64,000 bases of DNA, from positions 94,772-158,771 of the forward strand of contig NZ_JYJG01000007.1 in the NCBI RefSeq assembly GCF_000955955.1, given 5' to 3'. The notes under the pieces were generated by a model that made no database searches, was not told where the DNA came from, and was given only the letters and a program-made list of their open reading frames with translations. Source of the DNA: Lentzea aerocolonigenes. Its GTDB lineage: Bacteria; Actinomycetota; Actinomycetes; Mycobacteriales; Pseudonocardiaceae. Numbering within the stretch: position 1 is the first letter of the stretch; each line of letters opens with the position of its first letter. The translations under genes and the position numbers were made by a program. Of the stretch, positions 10,440-19,013 are shown in pieces.

Positions 10440-12548
10440 GTGAATGTCTTCGGGCAGGTCTGGCTGTGGAGTCTGCTGTCGTTCGTCGCGGGAGTAGCGC
10501 TCACGTGGCTGGTGATGGTCCGACCCGCACGCAAGCAGGTCGCCGACCTCGAAGATCAACTTCTCGACGCACGCCGCTCCGCACCGCCCATCGAGTCGGT
10601 GAGCCGCGACGACGACTTCGAGGTCGACGAGTGGGACGACGCCCCGCCGCGGTCGCTGAGCGCCGAGGTGCTGAGCCCGCCGACGCCCGCGCCGTTCCCC
10701 TCACCGGTGCCCGCACCCGCGCCTGCTCCCGGGCCGTACGTGGAGCCGCCTGCCTACTTCGGTGAGCCCGTTCCCGCCCCGGCGCCGTTCGTGGCCGAGG
10801 AACCGGAGCCCGAGCCCGAGCCGCTCGACGAAGAGCCCGTCGTCGTGCAGGAGCCGGTCACGCCGGTCCGCCAGTACATGGAGGCGGACGAGGCGCAGCG
10901 CCGGTTCGAGGAGCAGCTGGCCGAGCAGCGCGCACTGGCCGAGGACGACCGCCCGCGGTCCCTGTTCGAGCGGCTTTCCCCGGAGGACGAGCAGACCCCG
11001 GCCGAGATGACGACGGTCCTGTCGCAGTCCGGTCTGGAGGCCGCCGACTTCGACGACGAGCCCGAGCTCCCGGCCGAGCAGACGGGCGTTCTGCCCGCCG
11101 TGGTGGAGCCGGTCGCCGAGGTCGCGCCGCCCGTCCACGAGCCGACCGCGCCCGCCGAGGTCGACGAGCACGTCGACGACTTCATCTACCAGCCGCGTGA
11201 GGTGTGGGCACAGCAGGAGCAGGAGGCGTTCCTCGACGAGGCCGCCGAGCAGGAGGACGAGCCCGCTCACGCCGACTCCGAGCGCTCCGAGTTCACCCAG
11301 TCCGAGCAGACGACGTTCATCGCGGTCGAGCAGAGCTCCTGGCCAGCCAACGACCTCACCGGCGAGTACCCCGGCCTGCGCGACGAGATCTCCGGTCAGC
11401 TGGACGGGTTCGCCGAGCCGGAGTCGCCCGCCGAGCAGACCATGGTCGAGGCGATCGCACCGATCGAACCTGCCGACCTGGGCGCTCCGCACGTCCGCAA
11501 CGGCGTGTTCGAGACGACACTGGCCGAGGAGCAGGGCTTCACCGAGCCGGAGCCCGAGTCCGAGCCGGCGCACGCCCGCCGTGAGCCGCTCGAGCCCGAG
11601 GCCTTCGAGCCTGAGGCGTACGAACCTGAGGTGTACGAGCCCGAGGTCGTCGAGCCTGAGGCCTTCGAGCCCGAGCCCGTCGCCCACGTCGAGCCCGAGG
11701 AACCCGCCGAGTACCGGCAGCCGGTCGGCTACGTCGCGCCCTTCAGCACACCCGGTGCCCCGGCGCCCGCGCCGTTCTCGGCGTTCGGTGCTCCGCCGGA
11801 GACGGAGCTGGAGACCACCGGTCGCCAGCCCCGTGCCGTCGCCGGCGCGTTCAACCACGCCGTGGAGGCGCCGGAGGTCCCGGCGAGGCCCGAGCCCGTC
11901 GCCGACCGCCCGCGCTCTCTCTTCGAGCCGCTGCTGGACGCCGACGAGCCGCTCCCCGCGCTGGGGCAGACCCGGCAGCTCCCCGAGCCGACGCACGACG
12001 AGCAGCCGTTCGTGCCGACGTTCGTGCCGAGCGACGAGCCCTTGCTCGCCGCGCCGCCGGAGCCCGAGCCGGAACCCGAACCGTTCGCCGTCGACCTGCC
12101 GCAGCGCACCACCGAGGCGGGGCTGCCGATCCGTGAGGCCCGCCGCACCACGCAGCAGCGTCAGCAGAGCTTCTCCGCGTTCGCGGCCTTCGAGCAGCCG
12201 AAGCCGGAACCTGTCCCGCAGCCCGCGCCGGCGGCAGCTCTGCCGTCCCGCCCGCGTCCGGTCGGATTTTCGCCCTCGACGGGTGGTCGTCCCAACGGCG
12301 CCGTTGCTCCGGGATCGTCGCGGTTCCAGCAACCTGAGGGCTTCAACCCGCGGTCCCCGTTCGGTCCCGGTTCGGTGCTGCCCAAGTCGGACGGTCACGC
12401 GCCCGCCGCGGACTTCTCGGTGAAGGCCACGCTGACCGGCCGTCGTTACTACACGGAGGGTTCGGCCAATTTCGGCGAAACCCGCGCCGATGTCTGGTTC
12501 CGCACCGAGGCCGACGCCGAGAAGGCCGGGTTCCGACCGGCACCGTGA
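10440..12548 (+). CDS. Membrane-anchored Pro/Glu-rich protein with C-terminal sunset domain
   Basis: A 702-aa protein in three parts. Residues 1-30 form one transmembrane anchor followed by the positive stretch RPARKQ. Residues 45-600 are a very acidic, Pro/Glu/Ala-rich region with repeated PEPEPE and EPEAFEPEAYEPE blocks, probably extended and disordered. The last 45 residues (YYTEGSANFGETRADVWF, then EADAEKAGFRPAP) match the sunset domain pattern known from mycobacterial ArfC-like proteins. GTG start with AAGGGG seven bases upstream. Function is unknown; an envelope-spanning scaffold or accessory protein is an inference. Low-complexity content makes alignment outside the ends unreliable. 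Confidence 0.75.
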   Translation: MNVFGQVWLWSLLSFVAGVALTWLVMVRPARKQVADLEDQLLDARRSAPPIESVSRDDDFEVDEWDDAPPRSLSAEVLSPPTPAPFPSPVPAPAPAPGPYVEPPAYFGEPVPAPAPFVAEEPEPEPEPLDEEPVVVQEPVTPVRQYMEADEAQRRFEEQLAEQRALAEDDRPRSLFERLSPEDEQTPAEMTTVLSQSGLEAADFDDEPELPAEQTGVLPAVVEPVAEVAPPVHEPTAPAEVDEHVDDFIYQPREVWAQQEQEAFLDEAAEQEDEPAHADSERSEFTQSEQTTFIAVEQSSWPANDLTGEYPGLRDEISGQLDGFAEPESPAEQTMVEAIAPIEPADLGAPHVRNGVFETTLAEEQGFTEPEPESEPAHARREPLEPEAFEPEAYEPEVYEPEVVEPEAFEPEPVAHVEPEEPAEYRQPVGYVAPFSTPGAPAPAPFSAFGAPPETELETTGRQPRAVAGAFNHAVEAPEVPARPEPVADRPRSLFEPLLDADEPLPALGQTRQLPEPTHDEQPFVPTFVPSDEPLLAAPPEPEPEPEPFAVDLPQRTTEAGLPIREARRTTQQRQQSFSAFAAFEQPKPEPVPQPAPAAALPSRPRPVGFSPSTGGRPNGAVAPGSSRFQQPEGFNPRSPFGPGSVLPKSDGHAPAADFSVKATLTGRRYYTEGSANFGETRADVWFRTEADAEKAGFRPAP

Positions 12549-12623
12549 CCGGGAATACCGGGAACCGCGCCCAATTGGAACGCGTTTTTGGCCGGGTCTG
12601 ACCTGCGTCGATAGCGTCGACGC

Positions 12624-13547
12624 ATGTCCTCCGAACTGGCCAAATCGCAGATCTCATCGACCATTGTGGACTCGATCGAAGATCTGAAGGGCACCCATCA
12701 CGGTTTCCGCCGCGCCCACGCCCGCGGCTTCGTCTACGAAGCCGTCTTCACGCCGAACGGTGCCGCGGCGCCGTTCACCACGGCCCCGCACCTGCAGGGC
12801 GAACCGGTGCGCGCCACCGTCCGGTTCTCGCACACCGACGCCAACCCGCACGCCGCCGACAGCGACCGGGCGGTGCGCGGCTTCGCGACCAAGTTCCACC
12901 TCACCGACGGCACCAACACCGACCTGGTGATGGTGAGCGTGGAGCGGTTCGTCGCGGCCACGCCCGAGGAGTTCGTGGAGTTCATCAAGGCCGCCAAGGC
13001 GGACACCGACGCCCAGGACCCGTCCGTGCCGCACATCAAGTCGTTCGTCGGTGCGCACCCGACCGTCGGCCCGGCGCTGGTGGCGGCCAAGACGATCGCG
13101 ATCCCCGTTTCGTACGCCACGACGCAGTACTGGGCGATCCACGCGTTCCTGTGGCGCGACGCTGACGGTGTCGTGCGTCCCGTGCGCTACTCGTGGGTCC
13201 CGGAGGCGGGCATCGTCGATGCTTCCGACTCGGAGTCGTGGACCCCGCACCACCTGACCGAGGAACTGCGCGACCGGCTGCCGGTTTCCTTCGTGCTGCG
13301 AGTGCAGTTCGGCGAGCCGGGCGACCCGACGCACGACTCGACGGTGGCGTGGCCGGCTGACCGGCGCACGGTCGACGTCGGCCGGATCGAGATCACCAAG
13401 GAGTCGCCGGACCAGGAGCACTGGCAGTCGCAGGTGTTCGACCCGACCTCGCTGGTCGACGGCATCGAGCCTTCGGACGACCCGGTTCTCGCCGCTCGCA
13501 GCACGATCTACGCGGTCTCGTACGACCGCCGCTCGCACCAGCGTTGA
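12624..13547 (+). CDS. Small catalase-family heme peroxidase
   Basis: 307-aa protein of the short catalase-related family (SrpA-like), lacking the long C-terminal parts of classical catalases. The distal histidine lies in AHARGFVYEAVFTP (near residue 33), the conserved asparagine region is GTNTDLVMVSVERF, and the proximal RxxxY heme-tyrosine motif is RSTIY near the C-terminus. It probably uses peroxide or organic substrates in the cytoplasm; short members are often peroxidases rather than efficient catalases. TAGCGT at 12612-12617 lies six bases before the ATG, suggesting a leaderless mRNA. Transcription ends at a shared terminator facing korB. Confidence 0.88.
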   Translation: MSSELAKSQISSTIVDSIEDLKGTHHGFRRAHARGFVYEAVFTPNGAAAPFTTAPHLQGEPVRATVRFSHTDANPHAADSDRAVRGFATKFHLTDGTNTDLVMVSVERFVAATPEEFVEFIKAAKADTDAQDPSVPHIKSFVGAHPTVGPALVAAKTIAIPVSYATTQYWAIHAFLWRDADGVVRPVRYSWVPEAGIVDASDSESWTPHHLTEELRDRLPVSFVLRVQFGEPGDPTHDSTVAWPADRRTVDVGRIEITKESPDQEHWQSQVFDPTSLVDGIEPSDDPVLAARSTIYAVSYDRRSHQR

Positions 13548-13553
13548 TGCGAA

Positions 13554-13582
13554 AGGCCCGCCAGCTTTGCGCTGGCGGGCCT
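13554..13582. terminator. Bidirectional terminator hairpin
   Basis: Perfect 12-bp stem AGGCCCGCCAGC / GCTGGCGGGCCT with a five-base loop, between the convergent catalase-like gene and korB. Confidence 0.85.
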
Positions 13583-13599
13583 CTCGGATGTTCTTGGTA

Positions 13600-14649
13600 C
13601 TAGCCGACCACGGTCCAGGTGTCCTTGCCGTGCAACAGCTTGCCGAGGTCCGCGGCCTTGGAGGCCTTGGCCTCGTTGACCTGCGCCCGCGCGCTGTCGT
13701 CGTACGTCGGCCGGTCCGCACGCCGGAACACACCCGTGACGGTGTGCGAGAGGTCCTGCGTCGACAGCCGCGAGAGCGCGAACGACAGGTTCAGGTCCGA
13801 CGCGTCGTGGATGACGATGTCGCTCGCGTCCACGTCCGCGGACTTCGCAACCGCGAGCCCGAAGCCCTCGCGGGTCACGCAGTACTCGCCCTCACGACCG
13901 AAGCGGATCGGCTCGCCGTCGACGACGTTGATGATCCGCCGCTGTGCCTCGTCCGCGTCCTTCAGCACGTCGAACGCGCCGTCGTTGAAGATCGGGCAGT
14001 TCTGGTAGATCTCGACGAGCGCCGAACCGCGGTGCTCGGCCGCCTGGCGCAGCACCGAGGTCAGACCCGCCTTGTCCGAGTCGAGCGCCCGGCCCACGAA
14101 CGAGGCCTCCGCACCCAGCGCCAGCGACACCGGGTTGAACGGGTGGTCCAGCGAGCCGACGGGCGTTGACTTGGTGACCTTGCCTTCCTCGGAGGTCGGC
14201 GAGTACTGGCCCTTGGTGAGGCCGTAGATCCGGTTGTTGAACAGCAGGATCTTGAGGTTCACGTTGCGCCGCAACGTGTGGATCAGGTGGTTGCCGCCGA
14301 TGGACAGCGCATCGCCGTCACCGGTCACCACCCACACGCTCAGGTCCGGCCGCGACACGGCGAGACCCGTGGCGATGGCCGGCGCACGGCCGTGGATGGA
14401 GTGCATGCCGTAGGTGTTCATGTAGTACGGGAAGCGGGACGAACACCCGATGCCCGAGACGAACACGATGTTCTCGCGCTTCAGGCCGAGCGACGGCAGG
14501 AACGACTGCATGGTGTTGAGCACGATGTAGTCGCCGCAGCCGGGGCACCAGCGGACCTCCTGGTCCGACTTGTAGTCCCTGGCCGTCTGCTTCTCGTCGG
14601 TGGTGGGAACTCCCGTCAATCCCGGGATTCCGAGGTCGATCGCAGTCAC
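13600..14649 (-). CDS. korB: 2-oxoglutarate:ferredoxin oxidoreductase, beta subunit
   Basis: 349-aa thiamine-diphosphate subunit of the KGOR complex, which oxidatively decarboxylates 2-oxoglutarate to succinyl-CoA and reduces ferredoxin. The Fe-S ligands start at WCPGCGDYIVLN and continue in GIGCSSRFPYYMNTYG; the ThDP-Mg motif is VVTGDGDALSIGGNH. The GTG start overlaps the korA stop by four bases, so the two are translationally coupled. The pair corresponds to Rv2454c/Rv2455c of M. tuberculosis, an alternative to the 2-oxoglutarate dehydrogenase step of the TCA cycle. Confidence 0.95.
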   Translation of the reverse strand: MTAIDLGIPGLTGVPTTDEKQTARDYKSDQEVRWCPGCGDYIVLNTMQSFLPSLGLKRENIVFVSGIGCSSRFPYYMNTYGMHSIHGRAPAIATGLAVSRPDLSVWVVTGDGDALSIGGNHLIHTLRRNVNLKILLFNNRIYGLTKGQYSPTSEEGKVTKSTPVGSLDHPFNPVSLALGAEASFVGRALDSDKAGLTSVLRQAAEHRGSALVEIYQNCPIFNDGAFDVLKDADEAQRRIINVVDGEPIRFGREGEYCVTREGFGLAVAKSADVDASDIVIHDASDLNLSFALSRLSTQDLSHTVTGVFRRADRPTYDDSARAQVNEAKASKAADLGKLLHGKDTWTVVG

Positions 14650-16484
14650 GCCGACACCCCCTTGATCACGTCAGCGAGCACGTCCTGCAGTTCTTCCGCC
14701 TTGAACGGAAGGCCCTGCACCTTGGTGTACGACATCGCGTCCACCAGATACTTCGCCCTCAACAGCAACGCCAGCTGACCCAGGTTCATTTCCGGCACGA
14801 TCACCTTGTCGTACCTGCGCAGCACTTCACCCAGGTTCTTGGGGAACGGGTTGAGGTGCCGCAGGTGCGCGTGCGCGACCGGCAGGCCGAGCTTGCGGAC
14901 GCGGCGAGCGGCCGCGCCGATCGGACCGTAGGACGAGCCCCAGCCCACGACCAGGACCTTCGCCTCGCCGCTCGGGTCGTCGACCTCGACGTCCGGGACC
15001 TCGATGCCGTCGATCTTCGCCTGGCGCAGGCGGACCATCCGGTCGTGGTTCTCCGGGTCGTAGGAGATGTTGCCGGTGATGTCCTGCTTCTCCAGACCGC
15101 CGATGCGGTGCTGCAGGCCAGGAGTACCGGGCACCGCCCACGGACGGGCCAGCGTCTCGGGGTCGCGCGAGTACGGCTGGAAGTTCTCCGGGTCCGTCGC
15201 GAACTCGACACCGAGATCCGGCAGCGAGTCGACGTCCGGGATCAGCCACGGCTCGGAACCGTTCGCGACCGCGCCGTCGGAGAGGAACAGCACGGGCGTG
15301 CGGTACTTGAGCGCGATCCGGCACGCGTCGAGCACGGCGTCGAAGCAGTCGGACGGCGACTGCGGCGCGACGATCGGCACCGGCGACTCGCCGTTGCGGC
15401 CGAACATCGCCTGCAGCAGGTCGGCCTGCTCGGTCTTCGTCGGCAGACCGGTGGACGGGCCACCGCGCTGCACGTCGATCACCAGCAGCGGCAGCTCGGT
15501 CATCACCGCGAGGCCGATGGTCTCGGACTTCAGCGCGATGCCTGGACCGGACGTCGACGTCACGCCGAGCGCGCCGCCGTAGGACGCACCGAGGGCGATG
15601 CCGATGCCCGCGATCTCGTCCTCGGCCTGCACCGTGGTGATGTCGAAGTTCTTGTGCTTGCTGAGCTCGTGCAGGATGTCCGACGCCGGCGTGATCGGGT
15701 ACGTGCCGAGCACGACGGGCAGCTTCGAGCGCTGCGCGGCCGCGACGATGCCGTACGCCGTCGCCGTGTTGCCGGTGATCTGGCGGTAGGTGCCGACGTT
15801 CAGCTTCGCGGGCGCGACCTCGTACGTGACCGCGAAGGCTTCCGTGGTCTCGCCGTAGTAGTAGCCGGCGCGGAACGCCAGCACGTTGGCCTCGGCGATG
15901 TCGGGCTTCTTGGAGAACTTCTCGCGCAGGAACCGTTCCGTGCCCTCGGTCGGCCGGTGGTACATCCACGAGAGAAGACCCAGCGCGAACATGTTCTTCG
16001 CGCGCTCGGCGTCCTTCTTGCCGAGCCCGGTCTCCTCCAGCGCACCGATGGTCATCGTCGCCATGGCGACCTTGTGCACCTGGAACTTCTCGAGCGAGTC
16101 GTCCTCGAGCGGGTTCGAGTCGTACCCGACCTTCGTCAGGTTCCGCTTGGTGAACTCGTCGGTGTTGACGATGAGGATGCCGCCGTCAGGCAGGTCGACG
16201 ACGTTCGCCTTGAGGGCGGCCGGGTTCATCGCCACGAGCACGTCCGGGCGGTCACCGGGCGTCAGGATGTCGTAGTCGGCGAAGTGGAGCTGGAACGACG
16301 AAACGCCCGGCAGGGTGCCCTGTGGTGCGCGGATCTCGGCGGGGAAGTTGGGCTGCGTGGCGAGGTCGTTGCCGAACGCCGCCGCTTCCGACGTGAACCG
16401 GTCTCCGGTGAGCTGCATGCCGTCACCGGAGTCGCCGGCGAAGCGGATCACAACGCGATCCAGCTTGCGGGTCTCAGTGCTCAT
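14646..16484 (-). CDS. korA: 2-oxoglutarate:ferredoxin oxidoreductase, alpha subunit (gamma-alpha fusion)
   Basis: 612 aa. The N-terminal 190 residues are the gamma domain (IRFAGDSGDGMQLTGDRF). From about residue 220 comes the pyrimidine-binding alpha domain (VLGTYPITPASDILHELS), with the CoA-facing C-terminal part after 480. I choose the ATG at 16484 (MSTETRKL), with GGAGAGG about 13 bases upstream; an in-frame TTG at 16508 is an alternative that would add eight residues. First gene of a two-gene operon with korB. Confidence 0.94.
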   Translation of the reverse strand: MSTETRKLDRVVIRFAGDSGDGMQLTGDRFTSEAAAFGNDLATQPNFPAEIRAPQGTLPGVSSFQLHFADYDILTPGDRPDVLVAMNPAALKANVVDLPDGGILIVNTDEFTKRNLTKVGYDSNPLEDDSLEKFQVHKVAMATMTIGALEETGLGKKDAERAKNMFALGLLSWMYHRPTEGTERFLREKFSKKPDIAEANVLAFRAGYYYGETTEAFAVTYEVAPAKLNVGTYRQITGNTATAYGIVAAAQRSKLPVVLGTYPITPASDILHELSKHKNFDITTVQAEDEIAGIGIALGASYGGALGVTSTSGPGIALKSETIGLAVMTELPLLVIDVQRGGPSTGLPTKTEQADLLQAMFGRNGESPVPIVAPQSPSDCFDAVLDACRIALKYRTPVLFLSDGAVANGSEPWLIPDVDSLPDLGVEFATDPENFQPYSRDPETLARPWAVPGTPGLQHRIGGLEKQDITGNISYDPENHDRMVRLRQAKIDGIEVPDVEVDDPSGEAKVLVVGWGSSYGPIGAAARRVRKLGLPVAHAHLRHLNPFPKNLGEVLRRYDKVIVPEMNLGQLALLLRAKYLVDAMSYTKVQGLPFKAEELQDVLADVIKGVSA

Positions 16485-16695
16485 TCCTACGCCGATACCT
16501 CTCTCCAAGGGTGGCTGTGCCCCACCACGAGGGTAGTCGCCACGACCGCCCGCCAGACGGGCCGCGTACCACTAGGCGAGACAAACTGTCCCATCTGCCG
16601 TACCGGGTTCTTAACTAGACGGTAAGCACAGCACTACCAGCGGATACCCGAATGCGGCACACGTCACCCTCGATACCTGTTACCCAAGGTAACAC

Positions 16696-17436
16696 CTAAC
16701 GTCCGCTGATCCGAGCCTTCATCGCGGCAAGCCTCGCAGCGAACTCTGGAGTGTCGATCGAAGCGACCTGTGGTCGCAGCTCGGTCTCAACGGCGTCCGC
16801 GTGGTCGTGCATTGCATCGGTCTTGCGCATGGTCGCCTTGATGGTCCGCACGAGTGCTCCTGGCGCCTCGGCAGCCGCTTTGGCCAGCTCTTTTGCTACT
16901 GCGAGTGGGTCTTCGGCCTTCGCGTAGGCCAGGTTGCAGGCGACTGCCTGGTCGGCGTCCAAGATCTGTCCGAAGAGCGTCATGGCCGTCGCGGTCTGGG
17001 CGTTGGTGATCTTCTGCAACATCCACGTCATGCCGCCGCCGGGGTGGATTCCGAGCTGGAGGAACCGCGCGTCGAACCGCGCTTTCGGCCCGGCGATCCG
17101 GACATCTGCGGCGAGCGCGAGGTTCAGCCCGGCGCCCACCGCGGCACCGTTGACGGCCGCGATGGTGGGAATGGTGGCGTTGGCCACGGCGAGGAACCCG
17201 CGGTAGATGTTCCTGAGGCCTTCGTCCTTGGAGCTGCCGAGCTGAGTGAGGTCCGCGCCCGCGCAGAACCCCGGCGGCGCACCCGTGATGATCAGCGCGT
17301 TGGCCTCTTGTTCTGCCTGCTTGACCTTGTCTTCGAGTTGCTGCGACAGGTCGATCGTCAGGGCGTTGCGCCTCTCCGGATCGTTGATCGTGATCACGGC
17401 GATGGAATCGTTGTGCTCCAGCAGAACCTCAGCCAT
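16696..17436 (-). CDS. Enoyl-CoA hydratase/isomerase-fold protein without the catalytic glutamates
   Basis: 246-aa crotonase-fold protein. The CoA/oxyanion-hole segments GFCAGADLTQLG and VNGAAVGAGLNLALAADVRI are well kept. Aligned by eye to rat mitochondrial enoyl-CoA hydratase, the two catalytic glutamates (Glu144 and Glu164) are replaced by Asn (GAGLNLALAAD) and Phe (FDARFLQLG). It is therefore unlikely to be a true hydratase; thioesterase-, decarboxylase- or binding-type activity, as in other divergent crotonases, is possible. It stands in front of the Lrp/AsnC gene on the same strand, ten bases away. Confidence 0.88.
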   Translation of the reverse strand: MAEVLLEHNDSIAVITINDPERRNALTIDLSQQLEDKVKQAEQEANALIITGAPPGFCAGADLTQLGSSKDEGLRNIYRGFLAVANATIPTIAAVNGAAVGAGLNLALAADVRIAGPKARFDARFLQLGIHPGGGMTWMLQKITNAQTATAMTLFGQILDADQAVACNLAYAKAEDPLAVAKELAKAAAEAPGALVRTIKATMRKTDAMHDHADAVETELRPQVASIDTPEFAARLAAMKARISGR

Positions 17437-17446
17437 GCAGCGGACT

Positions 17447-17896
17447 CTAGGGTGCGAGCGGCCGGTCCAGGAGCCGGGACAGCACCACGGTCGACACGGT
17501 CCGGTCGATGATCTCGACGGCCCGCAGCCGCTCCAGCGCGGTCTCCAGGTGGTGGATGTCCGCGGCCCGCAGATGCACGATCGCGTCCGCCGCCCCCGAC
17601 ACCGTGTAAGCCGCGCTGACCTCGGCCATCGGCTCCAGCCGGTGCTGGATGTCGTGCGGCGCCACGTTGCCCTTGCAGTGCACCTCCACGAACGCCTCGG
17701 TACCCCATCCGAGCGCCTCCGGATCCACCACCGCCGTGAACCCCCGCAGGACCCCGGTGTCCAGCAGTTTGTCCACCCGCCGCTTCACCGCGGGCGCGCT
17801 CAACCCGACCTCCTTGCCGATCTCCGCGTAGCTCGATCGGGCGTTGGCCATGAGGCACGAAATGATTCGCTGGTCGATGCTGTCCACACGCAACAT
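17447..17896 (-). CDS. Lrp/AsnC-family transcriptional regulator
   Basis: 149 aa with an N-terminal winged helix-turn-helix (DSIDQRIISCLMANARSSYA, then IGKEVGLSAPAVKRRVDKL) and a C-terminal RAM ligand-binding domain (VSGAADAIVHLRAADI). Proteins of this family respond to amino acids and often control neighbouring amino-acid genes. It is divergent from the dimethylargininase-like gene at 17963. The same Lrp-DDAH pairing exists in M. tuberculosis (Rv2324/Rv2323c), so control of that gene is a reasonable inference. Confidence 0.92.
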   Translation of the reverse strand: MLRVDSIDQRIISCLMANARSSYAEIGKEVGLSAPAVKRRVDKLLDTGVLRGFTAVVDPEALGWGTEAFVEVHCKGNVAPHDIQHRLEPMAEVSAAYTVSGAADAIVHLRAADIHHLETALERLRAVEIIDRTVSTVVLSRLLDRPLAP

Positions 17897-17962
17897 TCTG
17901 CCCTAGTTAACGCAATGTCGCGGCGTTGATCGATGGTCTCACCGCCCTTTACATTTCGATCC

Positions 17963-18847
17963 ATGACCGTATCCATCTCCGGGCCCGGCGAGCCGATCAC
18001 GCTCGACATCGCCGCACCCCTCGCGCCGACGCGCATGCCGACAACCCGTCGGTACCTCATGTGCCCGCCGACGTACTTCACGGTGGAGTACGCCATCAAC
18101 CCGTGGATGGATCCCACTCAGCCCACCAGCACCTCGCTGGCAGTGGAGCAGTGGACCGCTCTGAAGGAGACCTACGAACGCCTGGGCCACGACGTCCAGG
18201 TGATCGAACCCGTGCCCGGCCTCCCGGACATGGTCTTCTCGGCCAACAGCGGCACGGTCATCGACGGCCGAGTCCTCGGCTCGCGCTTCCGAGCCGAGCA
18301 GCGTTCGGCCGAGGCCGACCACTTCCGCCGCTGGTTTCTGGGCGCTGGCTACAAGTCCGTCGTCATGCCGACCGCCGTGAACGAGGCCGAAGGCGACTTC
18401 ACCTGGACCGGCTCCTTGTTGTTGGCCGGCACGGGCTTCCGCACGGACCCCCACGCCCACTCCGAGGCCCAGGAGGTCCTCGGCGTGCCCGTGGTGTCGC
18501 TGCAACTGGTGGACCCGCGCTTCTACCATCTGGACGTCGCCCTGTTCATGCTCGACGACCAGTCTTCTTCTCCGCTGGTCGCCTACTACCCGGAAGCCTT
18601 CTCGCCGGGCTCGCAACAGGTCCTGCGCCGCCTGTTCCCGGACGCCGTGATCGCCAACGACGACGACGCGGTCTGCCTGGGCCTGAACGCGGTCTCCGAC
18701 GGCAAGCACGTCGTCATGCCGGTGGAGGCGGTGAACTTGGCGGAGCAGGTCGCTCGCCGCGGCTTCGAGCCGGTGTTCGTCGACATCTCGGAACTGCGCA
18801 AGTCGGGTGGCGGCCCGAAGTGCTGCACGATGGAACTGCGCGGCTAG
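17963..18847 (+). CDS. ddaH: Dimethylarginine dimethylaminohydrolase / arginine-deiminase superfamily
   Basis: 294-aa amidinotransferase-fold hydrolase. Visible active-site parts are DMVFSANSGT (substrate carboxylate/guanidinium site), the catalytic histidine in FYHLDVALFML, and the nucleophilic cysteine near the C-terminus in GGGPKCCTMELRG. Two adjacent cysteines occur there; the second or first may be the nucleophile. I take the ATG at 17963 rather than an in-frame GTG/ATG upstream. Likely reaction: hydrolysis of methylarginine or arginine to citrulline, or a dihydrolase variant. Rv2323c-like; the ornithine aminotransferase often found beside such genes is absent here. Confidence 0.83.
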   Translation: MTVSISGPGEPITLDIAAPLAPTRMPTTRRYLMCPPTYFTVEYAINPWMDPTQPTSTSLAVEQWTALKETYERLGHDVQVIEPVPGLPDMVFSANSGTVIDGRVLGSRFRAEQRSAEADHFRRWFLGAGYKSVVMPTAVNEAEGDFTWTGSLLLAGTGFRTDPHAHSEAQEVLGVPVVSLQLVDPRFYHLDVALFMLDDQSSSPLVAYYPEAFSPGSQQVLRRLFPDAVIANDDDAVCLGLNAVSDGKHVVMPVEAVNLAEQVARRGFEPVFVDISELRKSGGGPKCCTMELRG

Positions 18848-18860
18848 ACCTCGCCCACGC

Positions 18861-18916
18861 AGTCCTTTGATCTGCGCTGGTTGGAGACCTCAAACAGGCC
18901 TTCACCAGCGCAGATC
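18861..18916. repeat. 56-nt palindromic repeat, copy 1
   Basis: Begins AGTCCTTTGATCTGCGCTGG and ends CCAGCGCAGATC. The 12-bp arms GATCTGCGCTGG (18869-18880) and CCAGCGCAGATC (18905-18916) pair perfectly around a 24-nt centre. A second copy at 19774-19829 has the same length and identical arms, about 49 of 56 positions matching, with differences only in the centre. It lies downstream of the ddaH-like stop and could serve as its terminator. Confidence 0.85.
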
Positions 18917-19013
18917 TGTTTTCGGGGGAAGACGCGCCCGTCGGCGGCGCCCCGGCCGATGGTCCTGGCGATCTCCTGGCGGTCCTGATCGATCGCTCGG
19001 CAGTATGGGAAAC

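Noticed and set aside
11197..12423. Ser/Arg-rich protein in another frame of the sunset-domain gene
   Set aside because: An artefact of the repetitive Pro/Glu codons read out of frame.
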